A stretch of 64,000 nucleotides of DNA from Thermus caldilimi (GCF_004684245.1 NZ_CP038452.1:1970796-2034795); one strand, 5' to 3'. Shown: positions 19,121 through 29,779, numbered from the stretch's first letter. A program made the numbers and translations. Notes: generated by a model not told the origin, from the letters alone.

Positions 19121-19331
19121 CCACCCTCACCCCCACGGCCCGGACGTCTGGAGGCCAGGGACGGCCGGTTTCCCGCAGATGGGCGAGGACAAGTTCTAAA
19201 GCTTCTTTGGCATGGGCCAGGGCTTCCTCAGGGCTTCGCCCGAAGGAGTGGGCCTCGGGGATGGCGGGGAACTCCGCGATCCAGGTGCCCGGGGTTGCGG
19301 GGTCCTCATACACCAGGGCGGTGTAGGTCAT
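19110..19331 (-). CDS. hicB: HicB-type antitoxin
   Basis: A 73-residue Hic[22 protein letters not shown] is the degenerate RNase H-like strand pair, followed by [21 protein letters not shown]. It lacks a C-terminal DNA-binding domain, so autoregulation may be weak or indirect. ATG 19331 is preferred, because TATAAT lies exactly 6 nt upstream (leaderless); a longer frame upstream is not family-like. Its promoter overlaps the hacA ribosome site on the other strand. Confidence 0.85.
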   Translation of the reverse strand: MTYTALVYEDPATPGTWIAEFPAIPEAHSFGRSPEEALAHAKEALELVLAHLRETGRPWPPDVRAVGVRVDAA

Positions 19332-19337
19332 ACCCCC

Positions 19338-19343
19338 ATTATA
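19338..19343 (-). promoter_or_regulatory. -10 of leaderless hicB
   Basis: TATAAT on the minus strand, ending 6 nt before the hicB ATG. It overlaps the 5' region of hacA. Confidence 0.6.
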
Positions 19344-19353
19344 GGAGGCAAGG

Positions 19354-20619
19354 ATGGGCCTGACCTTGGCAGAAAAGATTCTTTCTAAGAAGGTGGGCAG
19401 GGAAGTGCGGGCGGGGGAGCTCGTGGTGGTGGAGGTGGACCAGGTGATGGTGGTGGACTCCATCGCCGGGAGCTTCTTCAAGCGCCTGGCCTACCTGGAG
19501 GCTACCCCCCGGTACCCGGAAAGGGTTTCCATCGTCATCGACCACGTGGCCCCGGCGGCCAACCTCGAGGTGGCCAAGGCCCAAAAGGAGATCCGGGAAT
19601 GGGGAAGGAAGCACGGCATCCGTGTCTTTGACGTGGGAAGAGGGGTCTGCCACCAGGTGCTCATTGAGGAGGGCCTGGCTCAGCCGGGCTGGATCGTGGT
19701 GGGCTCGGATTCCCACTCCACCACCTACGGGGCGGTGGGGGCCTTCGGCACGGGGATGGGGGCCACGGACATCGCCTTGGCGGCCGCATCGGGGCGCACC
19801 TGGCTGAGGGTGCCGGAAAGCGTCAAGGTGACCTTCCGGGGAAGGCTTCCTAAGGGGGTTACCGCCAAGGATGCCGCCCTCGAGATGGTGCGCCTCCTCA
19901 CCGCCGAGGGCGCCACCTATATGGCGGTGGAGATCCACCTGCAAGAGGGGGCCGAGGCCCTGAGCCGGGGTGAGCGCATGACCCTGGCCAACCTCACCGT
20001 GGAGGCGGGGGCCAAGGTGGGGCTGGTGGTGCCCTCGGGGGAGATCCTGGATCTCTACCAGGTGCCCGACTGGTTCTACCCCGACCCCGACGCCCGGTAC
20101 GTGCGGGAGGTGGAGATTGACCTCTCCCGCCTCACCCCCCGGGTTTCCGTGCCCTTTTACGTGGATAACGTCCACGAGGTGGCCGAGGTCCGGGGCAAGC
20201 GGGTGGACCAGGTCTTCATCGGCACCTGCACCAATGGGCGCCTCGAGGACCTGAGGGCGGCCGCCGAGGTGTTAAGGGGGAAGAGGGTGGCCCCCGGGGT
20301 GCGCCTTTTGGTGATTCCCGCAAGCTCCCAGGTTTTGGAGGAGGCCACCCGGGATGGCACCCTCCTCACCCTGCTGGAGGCCGGGGCCACCATCGGCACC
20401 CCTGGGTGCGGTCCTTGCATGGGGCGGCACATGGGGGTTCTGGCCCCAGGGGAGGTGTGCGTGTCCACCAGCAACCGCAACTTCCGGGGGCGCATGGGGG
20501 CTCCCGATGCCGAGATCTACCTGGCAAGCCCCCGTGTGGCGGCGGCCAGCGCCGTGGCCGGGTATATCGCCACCCCCGAGGACCTAGCCTCTTCGCCCCA
20601 GGAGGAAGCCCATGCCTAG
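19354..20619 (+). CDS. hacA: Homoaconitase large subunit
   Basis: Dehydrates and rehydrates homocitrate to homoisocitrate with HacB. LAEKILSKKVGREVRAGE at the start, VGSDSHSTTYGAVGAFGTGMGATD, the iron-sulfur cysteines in FIGTCTNGR and GTPGCGPCMG, and the substrate-loop region follow the IPM isomerase/homoaconitase family. The 421-residue length is standard. AGGAGG lies 8 nt upstream. The homoaconitase call rather than leuC rests on the cluster context. Confidence 0.93.
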   Translation: MGLTLAEKILSKKVGREVRAGELVVVEVDQVMVVDSIAGSFFKRLAYLEATPRYPERVSIVIDHVAPAANLEVAKAQKEIREWGRKHGIRVFDVGRGVCHQVLIEEGLAQPGWIVVGSDSHSTTYGAVGAFGTGMGATDIALAAASGRTWLRVPESVKVTFRGRLPKGVTAKDAALEMVRLLTAEGATYMAVEIHLQEGAEALSRGERMTLANLTVEAGAKVGLVVPSGEILDLYQVPDWFYPDPDARYVREVEIDLSRLTPRVSVPFYVDNVHEVAEVRGKRVDQVFIGTCTNGRLEDLRAAAEVLRGKRVAPGVRLLVIPASSQVLEEATRDGTLLTLLEAGATIGTPGCGPCMGRHMGVLAPGEVCVSTSNRNFRGRMGAPDAEIYLASPRVAAASAVAGYIATPEDLASSPQEEAHA

Positions 20620-21103
20620 GGTTTGGAAGTTTGGCGACCATATCAACACCGACGACATCCTTCCCGGCAAGTACGCTCCTTTCATGGTGGGGGAGGACCG
20701 GTTCCACACCTTCGCCTTCGCCCACCTGCGGCCCGAGTTTGCCCAGGAGGTGAAACCCGGGGACATCCTGGTTTTCGGAAGGAATGCCGGGCTTGGCTCT
20801 AGCCGGGAGTACGCCCCCGAGGCCCTGAAGCGCCTGGGCATCCGGGCGGTCATCGCCAAGAGCTACGCCCGCATCTTCTTCCGCAACCTGGTGAACCTGG
20901 GGATCGTCCCTTTTGAATCGGAGGAGGTGGTGGATGCGCTAGAGGACGGGGATAGGGTGGAGCTGGATCTGGAAACGGGGGTTCTGGTGCGGGGAGGGGA
21001 GCGCTTTGCCCTTCGTCCCCCGCCGCCTTTTCTCTTGGAGGCCTTGAGGGAGGGTTCCCTTTTGGACTACTACAAGAAGCATGGCCGCTTCCCGGGGGAG
21101 TAG
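20612..21103 (+). CDS. hacB: Homoaconitase small subunit
   Basis: A 163-residue swivel domain. WKFGDHINTDDILPGKY at the N-terminus and GLGSSREYAPEALK are LeuD/HacB signatures; the loop after the first motif (YAPFMVG) is where homoaconitase differs from IPM isomerase. It overlaps hacA by 8 bp. Confidence 0.93.
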   Translation: MPRVWKFGDHINTDDILPGKYAPFMVGEDRFHTFAFAHLRPEFAQEVKPGDILVFGRNAGLGSSREYAPEALKRLGIRAVIAKSYARIFFRNLVNLGIVPFESEEVVDALEDGDRVELDLETGVLVRGGERFALRPPPPFLLEALREGSLLDYYKKHGRFPGE

Positions 21104-21113
21104 ACTGGGGTTT

Positions 21114-21431
21114 ATGGAGGACCTGGAGATCACCTGCCCGGTGTGCGGCGAGGTCAGCGTGGTGCTGGCCGAGGATATGGAGACCCTGGAAGTAGGGGAC
21201 GTGCTGGAGTGCGAAGCTTGCGGGGCCTTTTTGGAGGTGGTCTCCCTGGATCCCCTCGAGGTGGAGGTGACGGAGGAAGGCCTCGAGGCCTTCTTCGTGG
21301 ACTGCCCCCGTTGCGGCTACACCTTTGAGGTATCCGAGGAGGATCAAGGCCAAGAGGTGGAGTGCCCGGAGTGCGGCTTCCGGTTCGTCCCTGACTGGAG
21401 CGAAGTGGACGAGGAGGACGAGGAATGGTAG
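21114..21431 (+). CDS. LysW-like double zinc-ribbon protein
   Basis: A 105-residue acidic protein with two zinc ribbons: CPVCG with CEACG (about 8-11 and 38-42), then CPRCG with CPECG (about 69-72 and 88-92). The first half is strikingly like LysW, including [23 protein letters not shown]. The C-terminus ends EDEEW, not the EDWGE of LysW, so it lacks the Glu to which aminoadipate is attached. ATG 21114 is chosen; an earlier ATG overlaps hacB. It overlaps lysW by 7 bp. Its role is unknown; a scaffold or regulator of the pathway is a guess. Confidence 0.8.
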   Translation: MEDLEITCPVCGEVSVVLAEDMETLEVGDVLECEACGAFLEVVSLDPLEVEVTEEGLEAFFVDCPRCGYTFEVSEEDQGQEVECPECGFRFVPDWSEVDEEDEEW

Positions 21432-21589
21432 CCACTTGCCCTGAATGCGGTGCTGAACTCAACCTGGAGAACCCCGAGCTGGGAGAGCTTGTGGTCTGCG
21501 AGGACTGCGGCGCGGAGCTGGAGGTGGTGGGGCTGGACCCCCTTCGCCTGGAGCCCGCCCCGGAGGAGGCGGAGGACTGGGGAGAGTGA
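21425..21589 (+). CDS. lysW: LysW amino-group carrier protein
   Basis: A 54-residue carrier whose C-terminal Glu takes alpha-aminoadipate in an isopeptide bond. Zinc ribbon CPECG (5-9) and CEDCG (25-29); ends in EDWGE, the functional tail. It starts inside the preceding gene by 7 bp, with no strong ribosome site, so translation may be coupled. Neighbouring lysX, lysY and lysZ act on LysW-bound intermediates. Confidence 0.95.
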   Translation: MVATCPECGAELNLENPELGELVVCEDCGAELEVVGLDPLRLEPAPEEAEDWGE

Positions 21590-21624
21590 GGCCATCCCCT
21601 TAGGGTAGGGAGCCTCGCGGCCCT

Positions 21625-21646
21625 GGGCCGGGCTTGGGCCCGGTCC
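21625..21646 (+). promoter_or_regulatory. Hairpin between lysW and lysX
   Basis: GGGCCGGGC (21625-21633) pairs with GCCCGGTCC (21638-21646), loop TTGG, one G-T pair. No T-tract follows. It may stabilise or partly stop transcription to give more LysW than LysX. Confidence 0.4.
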
Positions 21647-21678
21647 GGGGGTTCCTGGAAGGGGGAAGAGCCATCGCC

Positions 21679-23566
<1,888 letters not shown>

Positions 23567-23599
23567 GGCTGGGGCAGAGTAGGTGCTAGCATATACGCC

Positions 23600-23833
23600 A
23601 TGAAGCGGACCACCCTCTACTTGCCCGAGGAGCTGGACCTTCTCCTTTCCCAGCTGGCCCGGCGGGAGGGGCGTTCCAAGGCCCAGCTGATCCGTGAAGC
23701 TTTGGAGCGCTTCGCCGAGGCCAAGAGGGAGGGGGTCCTTCCCTCGTGGGTGGGGGTGGGGGAGAGTAGGGATCCGGGCTACATTGACCGGGACGAGGAG
23801 GAGCTCCTTCGAGCCCTGGAGGAGGAGGCTTGA
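23600..23833 (+). CDS. Ribbon-helix-helix antitoxin
   Basis: A 77-residue protein with an N-terminal RHH DNA-binding domain (KRTTLYLPEELDLLLSQLAR then SKAQLIREALERF) and an acidic C-terminal tail (DPGYIDRDEEELLRALEEEA) that would bind a toxin. TAGCAT lies 7 nt upstream and there is no ribosome site, so it may have its own leaderless promoter. It overlaps a PIN-domain gene by 4 bp (TTGA). Confidence 0.85.
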   Translation: MKRTTLYLPEELDLLLSQLARREGRSKAQLIREALERFAEAKREGVLPSWVGVGESRDPGYIDRDEEELLRALEEEA

Positions 23834-24228
23834 GCCTCCTTTTGGACACCAGCGGCATCTTGGTGCTTCTGGACCGGAGGCATCCCTTACACCAGGTGGC
23901 GCGGGGGTTGCTCCGAGGGCAGCTTCTGGTGCCCATCACCGTGCTTCCCGAGGTGGATCATCTGGCTAGGAAGCACCTGGGGCCAGGCCCGGTGGAGCGT
24001 TTTCTCCAAGGCCTTTTGCGGGGAGAAGGCGTGCTCCTTCCTCTAGGTATGCCCGAGCTGGAGCGGACTTTGGAACTCATGGTCGCTCATCCCGAAGTGG
24101 GTTTCGTGGACGCTAGCCTGGTGGCCCTGGCCGAACGGCACCGGGTGCGGCGGGTGCTGACCCTGGACCGCAGGCACTTTCTGCGTTTTCGGCCCAAGGG
24201 GCTAGAGTACCTGGAGGTATTGCCGTGA
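23830..24228 (+). CDS. PIN-domain toxin (VapC-like)
   Basis: A 132-residue PIN nuclease. Acidic residues expected in the active site are in LLLDTSGILV (Asp 6), LPEVDHLAR and FVDASLVALAERH, then TLDRRHFLRF near the end. It starts at TTG 23830, overlapping the antitoxin stop, and overlaps lysZ by 4 bp (GTGA). It lies in the same direction as the lysine genes, so lysZ may be translated from the toxin transcript. Confidence 0.85.
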   Translation: MSLLLDTSGILVLLDRRHPLHQVARGLLRGQLLVPITVLPEVDHLARKHLGPGPVERFLQGLLRGEGVLLPLGMPELERTLELMVAHPEVGFVDASLVALAERHRVRRVLTLDRRHFLRFRPKGLEYLEVLP

Positions 24229-25034
24229 TCGTGGTGAAAGTGGGCGGTGCCGAGGGCATCGATTACGGGGCGGTGGCCAAAGACGCCGCTGCTTTGTGGA
24301 AGGAAGGGGTGAGGCTCCTCTTGGTCCACGGGGGAAGCGCCCTCACCAACCGGGTGGCGGAGGCCCTGGGCCACCCGCCCCGCTTCCTCACCCACCCTGG
24401 GGGGCAGGTGAGCCGCCTCACGGACAAGGAAACCCTGGACATCTTCCTCATGGTCTACTGCGGCCTCACCAACAAGCGGTTGGTGGAGCTGTTGCAGAAG
24501 GAAGGGGTGAACGCCCTCGGGCTTTCCGGGGTGGACGGGAGGCTTTTGGAAGGGCGCAGGAAGACCGCGGTGAAGTACGTGGAAGACGGCAAGGTGAAGA
24601 TCCACCGCGGGGACTACACGGGCACCGTGGAGCGGGTGAACCGGGCCCTTTTGGACCTCCTCCTCGAGGCGGGCTACCTGCCCGTAATCACCCCTCCCGC
24701 CATCAGCTACGAGGGGGAGGCCATCAACACCGATGGGGACCAGGTGGCGGCCCTCTTGGCTACCGCCTATGGGGCCGAGGCCTTGGTCTACCTTTCCAAC
24801 GTGCCCGGCCTTTTGGCCAACTATCCCGACGAGGCCAGCCTGGTGCGGGAGATCCCCGTGGACCGGGTGGAGGCCCCCGAGTACCTGGCCCTGGCCCAGG
24901 GGCGGATGAAGCGCAAGGTGATGGGGGCGGTGGAGGCGGTGCGGGGTGGGGTCAAGCGGGTGATCTTCGCCGACGCCCGGGTGGAAAACCCCATCAGGCG
25001 GGCCCTGGCCGGGGAGGGCACCGTGGTACGCTAG
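24225..25034 (+). CDS. lysZ: LysZ, LysW-aminoadipate kinase
   Basis: Phosphorylates LysW-bound aminoadipate. The amino-acid kinase fold begins [22 protein letters not shown], then [48 protein letters not shown] and [14 protein letters not shown]. 269 residues, start GTG overlapping the toxin stop. It is an ArgB homologue; the lysine call rests on LysW, LysX and LysY beside it. Confidence 0.93.
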   Translation: MIVVKVGGAEGIDYGAVAKDAAALWKEGVRLLLVHGGSALTNRVAEALGHPPRFLTHPGGQVSRLTDKETLDIFLMVYCGLTNKRLVELLQKEGVNALGLSGVDGRLLEGRRKTAVKYVEDGKVKIHRGDYTGTVERVNRALLDLLLEAGYLPVITPPAISYEGEAINTDGDQVAALLATAYGAEALVYLSNVPGLLANYPDEASLVREIPVDRVEAPEYLALAQGRMKRKVMGAVEAVRGGVKRVIFADARVENPIRRALAGEGTVVR

Positions 25035-25038
25035 ACCC

Positions 25039-26619
25039 ATGGCGCGCTTCGCCCTGGTCCTCCACGCCCACCTCCCCTATGTGCGGGCCCACGGGATGTG
25101 GCCCTTTGGGGAGGAGACCCTGTACGAGGCCATGGCCGAGACCTACCTGCCCCTCCTGCGGGCCTTGGAGAGGCTTCACCAGGAGGGGGTGGAGGCCCGC
25201 TTCACCCTGGGCATCACCCCCATCCTGGCGGAGCAGCTGGCCGACGGCCGGATCAAGGAGGGCTTCCGCGCCTACGCCAAGGACCGCCTGGAGCGGGCCC
25301 AGGGCGACTACCTGCGTTACCAGGGGACAGACCTCGAGGCCAGCGCCCGCCACCAGGTGGCCTTTTGGGAACTTACCCTGGATCACTTCCACCACCTGAA
25401 GGGGGACCTCCTTGCCGCCTTCCGCCGGGCCCAGGACCGGGTCCAGGTGGAGCTCCTCACCAGTAGCGCCACCCACGGCTACTCCCCCCTTTTGGGCTAC
25501 GACGAGGCCCTTTGGGCCCAGATCAAGACCGGGGTGGCCACCTACCGCCGCCACTTCGCCAAGGATCCCACGGGCTACTGGCTTCCCGAGATGGCCTACC
25601 GGCCCAGGGGCCCCTGGAAGCCCCCTGTGGAGGGGGCTCCGGAAGGGATCAGGCCGGGGGTGGACGAGTTTCTCATGCGGGCGGGGATCCGTTACACCTT
25701 TGTGGACGCCCACCTGGTCCAGGGGGGAAGGCCCCTGTCCCCTTATGGGGAGGCTTCCTTGCAGGTGGAAAGCGCTGAGGCCACCTACTACGTCCACGAG
25801 CTGGAGTCGGGCCTGAGGGTTTTGGCCCGCAACCTGGAAACCTCCTTGCAGGTGTGGAGCGCCGACTATGGCTACCCGGGGGAGGGGCTTTACCGGGAGT
25901 TCCACCGCAAGGACCCCATCTCCGGCCTCCACCACTGGCGGGTGACCCACCGGCAGGCGGACCTCTCGGCCAAGGCGCCCTACGATCCCGAGGCGGCCTT
26001 TCTCAAGGTGAAGGAGCATGCCGTTCACTTCGTGGATTTGGTGGAGCGGCTTTCCCAGGAGCACCCGGATGGGGTGATCCTGGCCCCTTACGACGCCGAG
26101 CTCTTCGGCCACTGGTGGTACGAGGGGGTGGCCTGGCTGGAGGAGGTGCTGCGGCTTCTTGCCCAAGGGAGAGGGGTGCGGGCGGTGACCGCTAAGGAGG
26201 CGGTGCAGGGCAAGGCCGTGCGCTCTGCCCTGCCCGAGGGTTCCTGGGGCCGGGGCGGGGACCACCGGGTTTGGCTCAACGAGGCCACCTGGGATTACTG
26301 GCGCACGGTGTACCGGGCGGAAGGGGCCATGCGGGAGGCGGTGCGCCACGGCAACCTGCCCTCCAGGGTGCTCCAACAGGCCATGCGGGAGCTTCTCCTC
26401 CTCGAGGCCTCCGACTGGCCCTTTTTGGTGGACACCGGGCAGGCGGTGGACTATGCCAAGGAACGCTACCGGGGGCACGCCGAGGCCTTCTTTCAGCTCC
26501 TCCGAGGGGTTTCCCTCGAGGAGCTTAAGGCCTTGGAGGAGCGGGATAACCCCTTCCCGGAGGCGGATCCCAGGCTTTACCTGGAGCCCAGCGCGGCGGT
26601 TCATGGGGGTGTAGGCTAG
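25039..26619 (+). CDS. GH57 1,4-alpha-glucan branching enzyme
   Basis: A 526-residue GH57 enzyme very similar in layout to T. thermophilus TTHA1902. Nucleophile Glu in [10 protein letters not shown] (Glu 184), acid/base Asp in [14 protein letters not shown] (Asp 352). HAHLPYVR at the N-terminus and [14 protein letters not shown] are also family motifs. It makes alpha-1,6 branches in glycogen. It starts 4 nt after lysZ, probably read through from the cluster. Confidence 0.92.
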   Translation: MARFALVLHAHLPYVRAHGMWPFGEETLYEAMAETYLPLLRALERLHQEGVEARFTLGITPILAEQLADGRIKEGFRAYAKDRLERAQGDYLRYQGTDLEASARHQVAFWELTLDHFHHLKGDLLAAFRRAQDRVQVELLTSSATHGYSPLLGYDEALWAQIKTGVATYRRHFAKDPTGYWLPEMAYRPRGPWKPPVEGAPEGIRPGVDEFLMRAGIRYTFVDAHLVQGGRPLSPYGEASLQVESAEATYYVHELESGLRVLARNLETSLQVWSADYGYPGEGLYREFHRKDPISGLHHWRVTHRQADLSAKAPYDPEAAFLKVKEHAVHFVDLVERLSQEHPDGVILAPYDAELFGHWWYEGVAWLEEVLRLLAQGRGVRAVTAKEAVQGKAVRSALPEGSWGRGGDHRVWLNEATWDYWRTVYRAEGAMREAVRHGNLPSRVLQQAMRELLLLEASDWPFLVDTGQAVDYAKERYRGHAEAFFQLLRGVSLEELKALEERDNPFPEADPRLYLEPSAAVHGGVG

Positions 26620-26623
26620 ATCC

Positions 26624-27490
26624 GTGATCCGGCACGCCGTCTTGCAGTTTCGTCCGGAGAAGGCCAGGGTTAAGGAGAACCTGGACCGCTTGGCGGAGCG
26701 CCTCGAGGCCCTCCGTTCCCATGCCCCCGAGGTGGTGATCCTTCCCGAGGCCGCCCTGACGGGATATTTCCTGCAGGGAGGGGTGCGGGAGCTGGCCCTG
26801 ACCCGCCACGAGCTTTTGGAGCTCCTTTCCGAGGTGCACCGGGCCGTGGGGTGGGAGGGGCTTTTGGACGTGGTGGTGGGCTTCTATGAGCGGGACGAGG
26901 GGGCCTATTACAACAGCGCCGCCTACCTCGAGCTTCCCCACCGCGTGGTTCACGTGCACCGCAAGGTCTTCCTGCCCACCTACGGGGTTTTTGACGAGGA
27001 GCGCTACCTGGCCCGGGGCCGGCGGGTGGAGGCTTTTAACACCCGTTTCGGCCGGGGGGCCATCCTCATCTGCGAGGACTTCTGGCACTCCATCACCGCG
27101 GCCATCGCCGCCTTGGACGGGGCCGAGGTCCTCTACGTGCCGGCGGCCAGCCCGGCCCGGGGTTTCCAGGGGGAACGCCCGGAGAACGTGGAGCGCTGGC
27201 GCACCCTGGCCCGGGCGGTGGCGGCAGAGCACGGGGTTTATGTGGTGCTCTCCAGCTTGGTGGGGTTTGAGGCGGGGAAGGGGATGAGTGGGGGAAGCCT
27301 GGCGGTGGGTCCGGAAGGGCGGATTCTGGCGGAGGCTCCTCTCTTTGAGGAGGCGGCCTTGCTCTTCGACCTGGACCCCGGGCGCATCCCCCCGGTGCGC
27401 TACGATAGCCCCCTGCTCTCGGACCTCGAGGCGGCCCTTCCCCTTCTTCTCCCGGACCTGGAGAGGGTGCTTGGAAAGGGGGGAGGATGA
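26624..27490 (+). CDS. Nitrilase-superfamily amidase (probable glutaminase of NAD synthetase)
   Basis: A 288-residue carbon-nitrogen hydrolase. Catalytic Glu in VVILPEAALTG (about 42), Lys in HRKVFLPTYGVFDE and Cys in ILICEDFWHS. It overlaps nadE by 4 bp and resembles the glutaminase domain of fused glutamine-dependent NAD synthetases, so it likely supplies ammonia to NadE. The GTG start is at 26624. The partner role is inferred from adjacency. Confidence 0.85.
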   Translation: MIRHAVLQFRPEKARVKENLDRLAERLEALRSHAPEVVILPEAALTGYFLQGGVRELALTRHELLELLSEVHRAVGWEGLLDVVVGFYERDEGAYYNSAAYLELPHRVVHVHRKVFLPTYGVFDEERYLARGRRVEAFNTRFGRGAILICEDFWHSITAAIAALDGAEVLYVPAASPARGFQGERPENVERWRTLARAVAAEHGVYVVLSSLVGFEAGKGMSGGSLAVGPEGRILAEAPLFEEAALLFDLDPGRIPPVRYDSPLLSDLEAALPLLLPDLERVLGKGGG

Positions 27491-28332
27491 GGATCGTTCA
27501 GGCGCCCAAGGCCCAGGAAAGCCTGGAGCTCAACTGGCCCCTGGTGGCGGACTTCCTCACCCGCTTTATCCGGGAGGAGCTGGCCTGGCGGGGCTACGAG
27601 AAGGCCATCGTGGCGGTATCCGGAGGGGTGGACTCCGCCACCACCTTAGCCCTGGCGGTGCGGGCTTTGGGGCGGGAGGGGGTACACGCCCTCTTTCTGC
27701 CCCACCGGGACTCCAGCCCCCTTTCCCGGGAGCACGCCTACCTGGTGGGGGAAACCTTCGGGGTGGACCTAGAGGAGGTGGACATCACCCCCATGGTGGA
27801 GGGCTACGCCGCTCAAACCCCAGACCTCACCCCCCACCGCAAGGGCAACCTCATGGCCCGGGCGCGGATGATGGTGCTCTTTGACAAATCCCAGGCCTAC
27901 CAGGCGTTGCCCCTGGGTACGGGCAACAAGACCGAGAGGCTTTTCGGCTACTTCACCTGGCACGGGGACGACACGCCCCCGGTAAACCCCTTGGGGGACC
28001 TCTACAAGACCCAGGTCTGGGGCCTGGCCCGCTTTCTTGGGGTGCCTGGGGCGGTGGTGGAAAAGGTGCCCACCGCAGACCTCATCCCAGGCCAGACGGA
28101 TGAGGGGGACCTGGGAGTGCGCTACCTGCGGGCTGACGTCATCCTGGAGCACTACCTGAAGGGCTACCCCGATGCCTACATAGAGGGCCTGGGCTACACC
28201 CAGGAGGAGATAGGGCGGGTCAAGGAGCGGGTAAACCGCACCCACTGGAAGCGGGCCCTTCCCACCGTGGCCCTCCTTTCCTCCACGGCCATCGGGGAGT
28301 TTTACCTGAGACCCTTGGACTACCGGCCATGA
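27487..28332 (+). CDS. nadE: NAD synthetase
   Basis: Amidates deamido-NAD to NAD. SGGVDSATT at about 45-53 is the PP-loop ATP site; LGTGNKTERLFGYFTWHGDDTPPVNPLGDLYKTQV and KVPTADLIPGQTDEGDLG are family motifs in order. 281 residues. With the upstream amidase it probably forms a two-subunit glutamine-dependent enzyme. It overlaps the next gene by 4 bp. Confidence 0.95.
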   Translation: MRIVQAPKAQESLELNWPLVADFLTRFIREELAWRGYEKAIVAVSGGVDSATTLALAVRALGREGVHALFLPHRDSSPLSREHAYLVGETFGVDLEEVDITPMVEGYAAQTPDLTPHRKGNLMARARMMVLFDKSQAYQALPLGTGNKTERLFGYFTWHGDDTPPVNPLGDLYKTQVWGLARFLGVPGAVVEKVPTADLIPGQTDEGDLGVRYLRADVILEHYLKGYPDAYIEGLGYTQEEIGRVKERVNRTHWKRALPTVALLSSTAIGEFYLRPLDYRP

Positions 28333-28742
28333 CCGACCTGGAGCTCAAGGCCTACCTGGAAAAGGCCCGGACCATCGCCGTTCTCGGGGCCCACAAGGAT
28401 CCTTCCCGCCCCGCCCACTACGTGCCCCGTTACCTCTGGGAGAAGGGGTACCGCATCCTGCCCGTTAACCCTCGCTTTGCCGGGGAGGAGCTTTTCGGGA
28501 TTCGGGCGGTGGCGAGCCTCGAGGAGATCGCCGAGCCCGTGGATATCCTGGATGTGTTCCGTCCCTCAGGGGCCCTTCTTGGCCACCTGCCGGAGGTCTT
28601 GGCCCTGAGGCCGGGCCTGGTGTGGCTGCAGACCGGCATCCGCCATTCGGGCTTTGAAGAGGCGTTAAAGGAAGCGGGCATACCCGTGGTGGCCGATCGT
28701 TGTCTCATGGTGGAGCACCGAAGGCTTTTCGGGGTCCGCTGA
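28329..28742 (+). CDS. CoA-binding protein (YccU-like)
   Basis: A 137-residue Rossmann-fold protein: IAVLGAHKDPSRPAHYVPRYLWEKGYRILPVNPRFAGEELFG is the typical start, with VDILDVFRPS and MVEHRRLFG later. T. thermophilus has a close homologue shown to bind CoA. It may take part in CoA-dependent regulation; the role is not established. It overlaps nadE by 4 bp. Confidence 0.85.
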   Translation: MTDLELKAYLEKARTIAVLGAHKDPSRPAHYVPRYLWEKGYRILPVNPRFAGEELFGIRAVASLEEIAEPVDILDVFRPSGALLGHLPEVLALRPGLVWLQTGIRHSGFEEALKEAGIPVVADRCLMVEHRRLFGVR

Positions 28743-28744
28743 TT

Positions 28745-29779
28745 ATGGAGAAGTTTCAGGAAGCGCTGCTCGCCTGGTACCGGGAAAACTTCCGCTCCCT
28801 TCCCTGGCGGGGGGAGAAGGATCCCTACCGCGTCCTGGTGGCCGAGGTGCTCCTCCAACAAACCCGCACCGCCCAGGCCATCCCCTACTACCACCGCTTC
28901 CTCGCCCGTTTCCCTACCCTAAAGGCCTTGCGGGAGGCTTCCTTGGAAGAGGTGCTTAAGGCCTGGCAGGGAGCGGGCTACTACCGCCGGGCCCTTCACC
29001 TCCACCGCCTGGCCCAGGAGGTGGAGGCCCTGCCCCGAAGCTACGCCGAGCTTCTTAAGCTTCCCGGCCTGGGTCCGTACACGGCGGCGGCGGTGGCCTC
29101 CCTGGCCTTTGGGGAAAGGGTAGCGGCGGTGGACGGCAACGTGAGGCGGGTGCTTTCCCGGGTTTTTGCCCTGGAAAACCCTGCCCCCAGGCTGCTTCGA
29201 AACCTGGCCCAAGGCCTCCTGCCCCAAGGGGAAGCCCCGGGGGAGTGGAACCAAGCCCTCATGGACCTGGGGGCCACGGTGTGCCTACCCCGGAGGCCCC
29301 TTTGTCCCAAGTGCCCCATCGCCCCCTTGTGCCAGGGGCGGGCGGACCCGGGGCGTTACCCAGGGGCCAGGAGGCGAAAAGTGCGGGAGGAAGCCCTGGC
29401 GGCCCTGGTCCTTTGGGGGCGGGAAGGGGTTTACCTGGAGAGGCTGGAGGGGCGTTTCGCCGGGTTTTACGGGGTGCCCCTGTTCCCCCAGGAGGAACTT
29501 CCCCACAGGGTGCAAAGCTTTGGGGTGAACCCCCGCTTCGCTGGGGAGGTGCGCCACACCCTCACCCACCGCAGGCTGCGGGTGGGGGTGTACGTGGCTC
29601 CTTGGGATGGGGAAGGGGGGGCTTTCCGAAGGGAACGGCTGGTGGATCCGGGGGAAAAACCCCTACCCAAGCTCATGGAAAAGGTGCTCCGCCAGGCGCA
29701 GGCCTTCTTGGCTCATGAGGGCATACTCCCCTTCCCGCACGCAAAGGCCCACGGCGTAAAGCCCTTCCAGCCTGGTTAG
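28745..29779 (+). CDS. mutY: Adenine glycosylase MutY
   Basis: Removes A opposite 8-oxoG. HhH motif LPGLGPYTAAAVASLAFGE with the catalytic Asp in VDGNVRRVLSR, the iron-sulfur cysteines CPKCPIAPLC (preceded by CLPRRPL), and a NUDIX-like C-terminal domain starting at EEALAALVL. ATG 28745 begins MEKFQEALLAWYRENFRSLPW, as in the family. The tail beyond LMEKVLRQA is unusual: it overlaps the convergent GidA-related gene by 117 bp, so the 3' end may have lost a stop codon. Confidence 0.92.
   Translation: MEKFQEALLAWYRENFRSLPWRGEKDPYRVLVAEVLLQQTRTAQAIPYYHRFLARFPTLKALREASLEEVLKAWQGAGYYRRALHLHRLAQEVEALPRSYAELLKLPGLGPYTAAAVASLAFGERVAAVDGNVRRVLSRVFALENPAPRLLRNLAQGLLPQGEAPGEWNQALMDLGATVCLPRRPLCPKCPIAPLCQGRADPGRYPGARRRKVREEALAALVLWGREGVYLERLEGRFAGFYGVPLFPQEELPHRVQSFGVNPRFAGEVRHTLTHRRLRVGVYVAPWDGEGGAFRRERLVDPGEKPLPKLMEKVLRQAQAFLAHEGILPFPHAKAHGVKPFQPG

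Noticed and set aside
24994-26604. A 536-codon frame antisense to the GH57 enzyme
   Set aside because: Low-complexity Gly/His/Leu/Pro sequence typical of GC-rich shadows; the plus-strand enzyme is clear.
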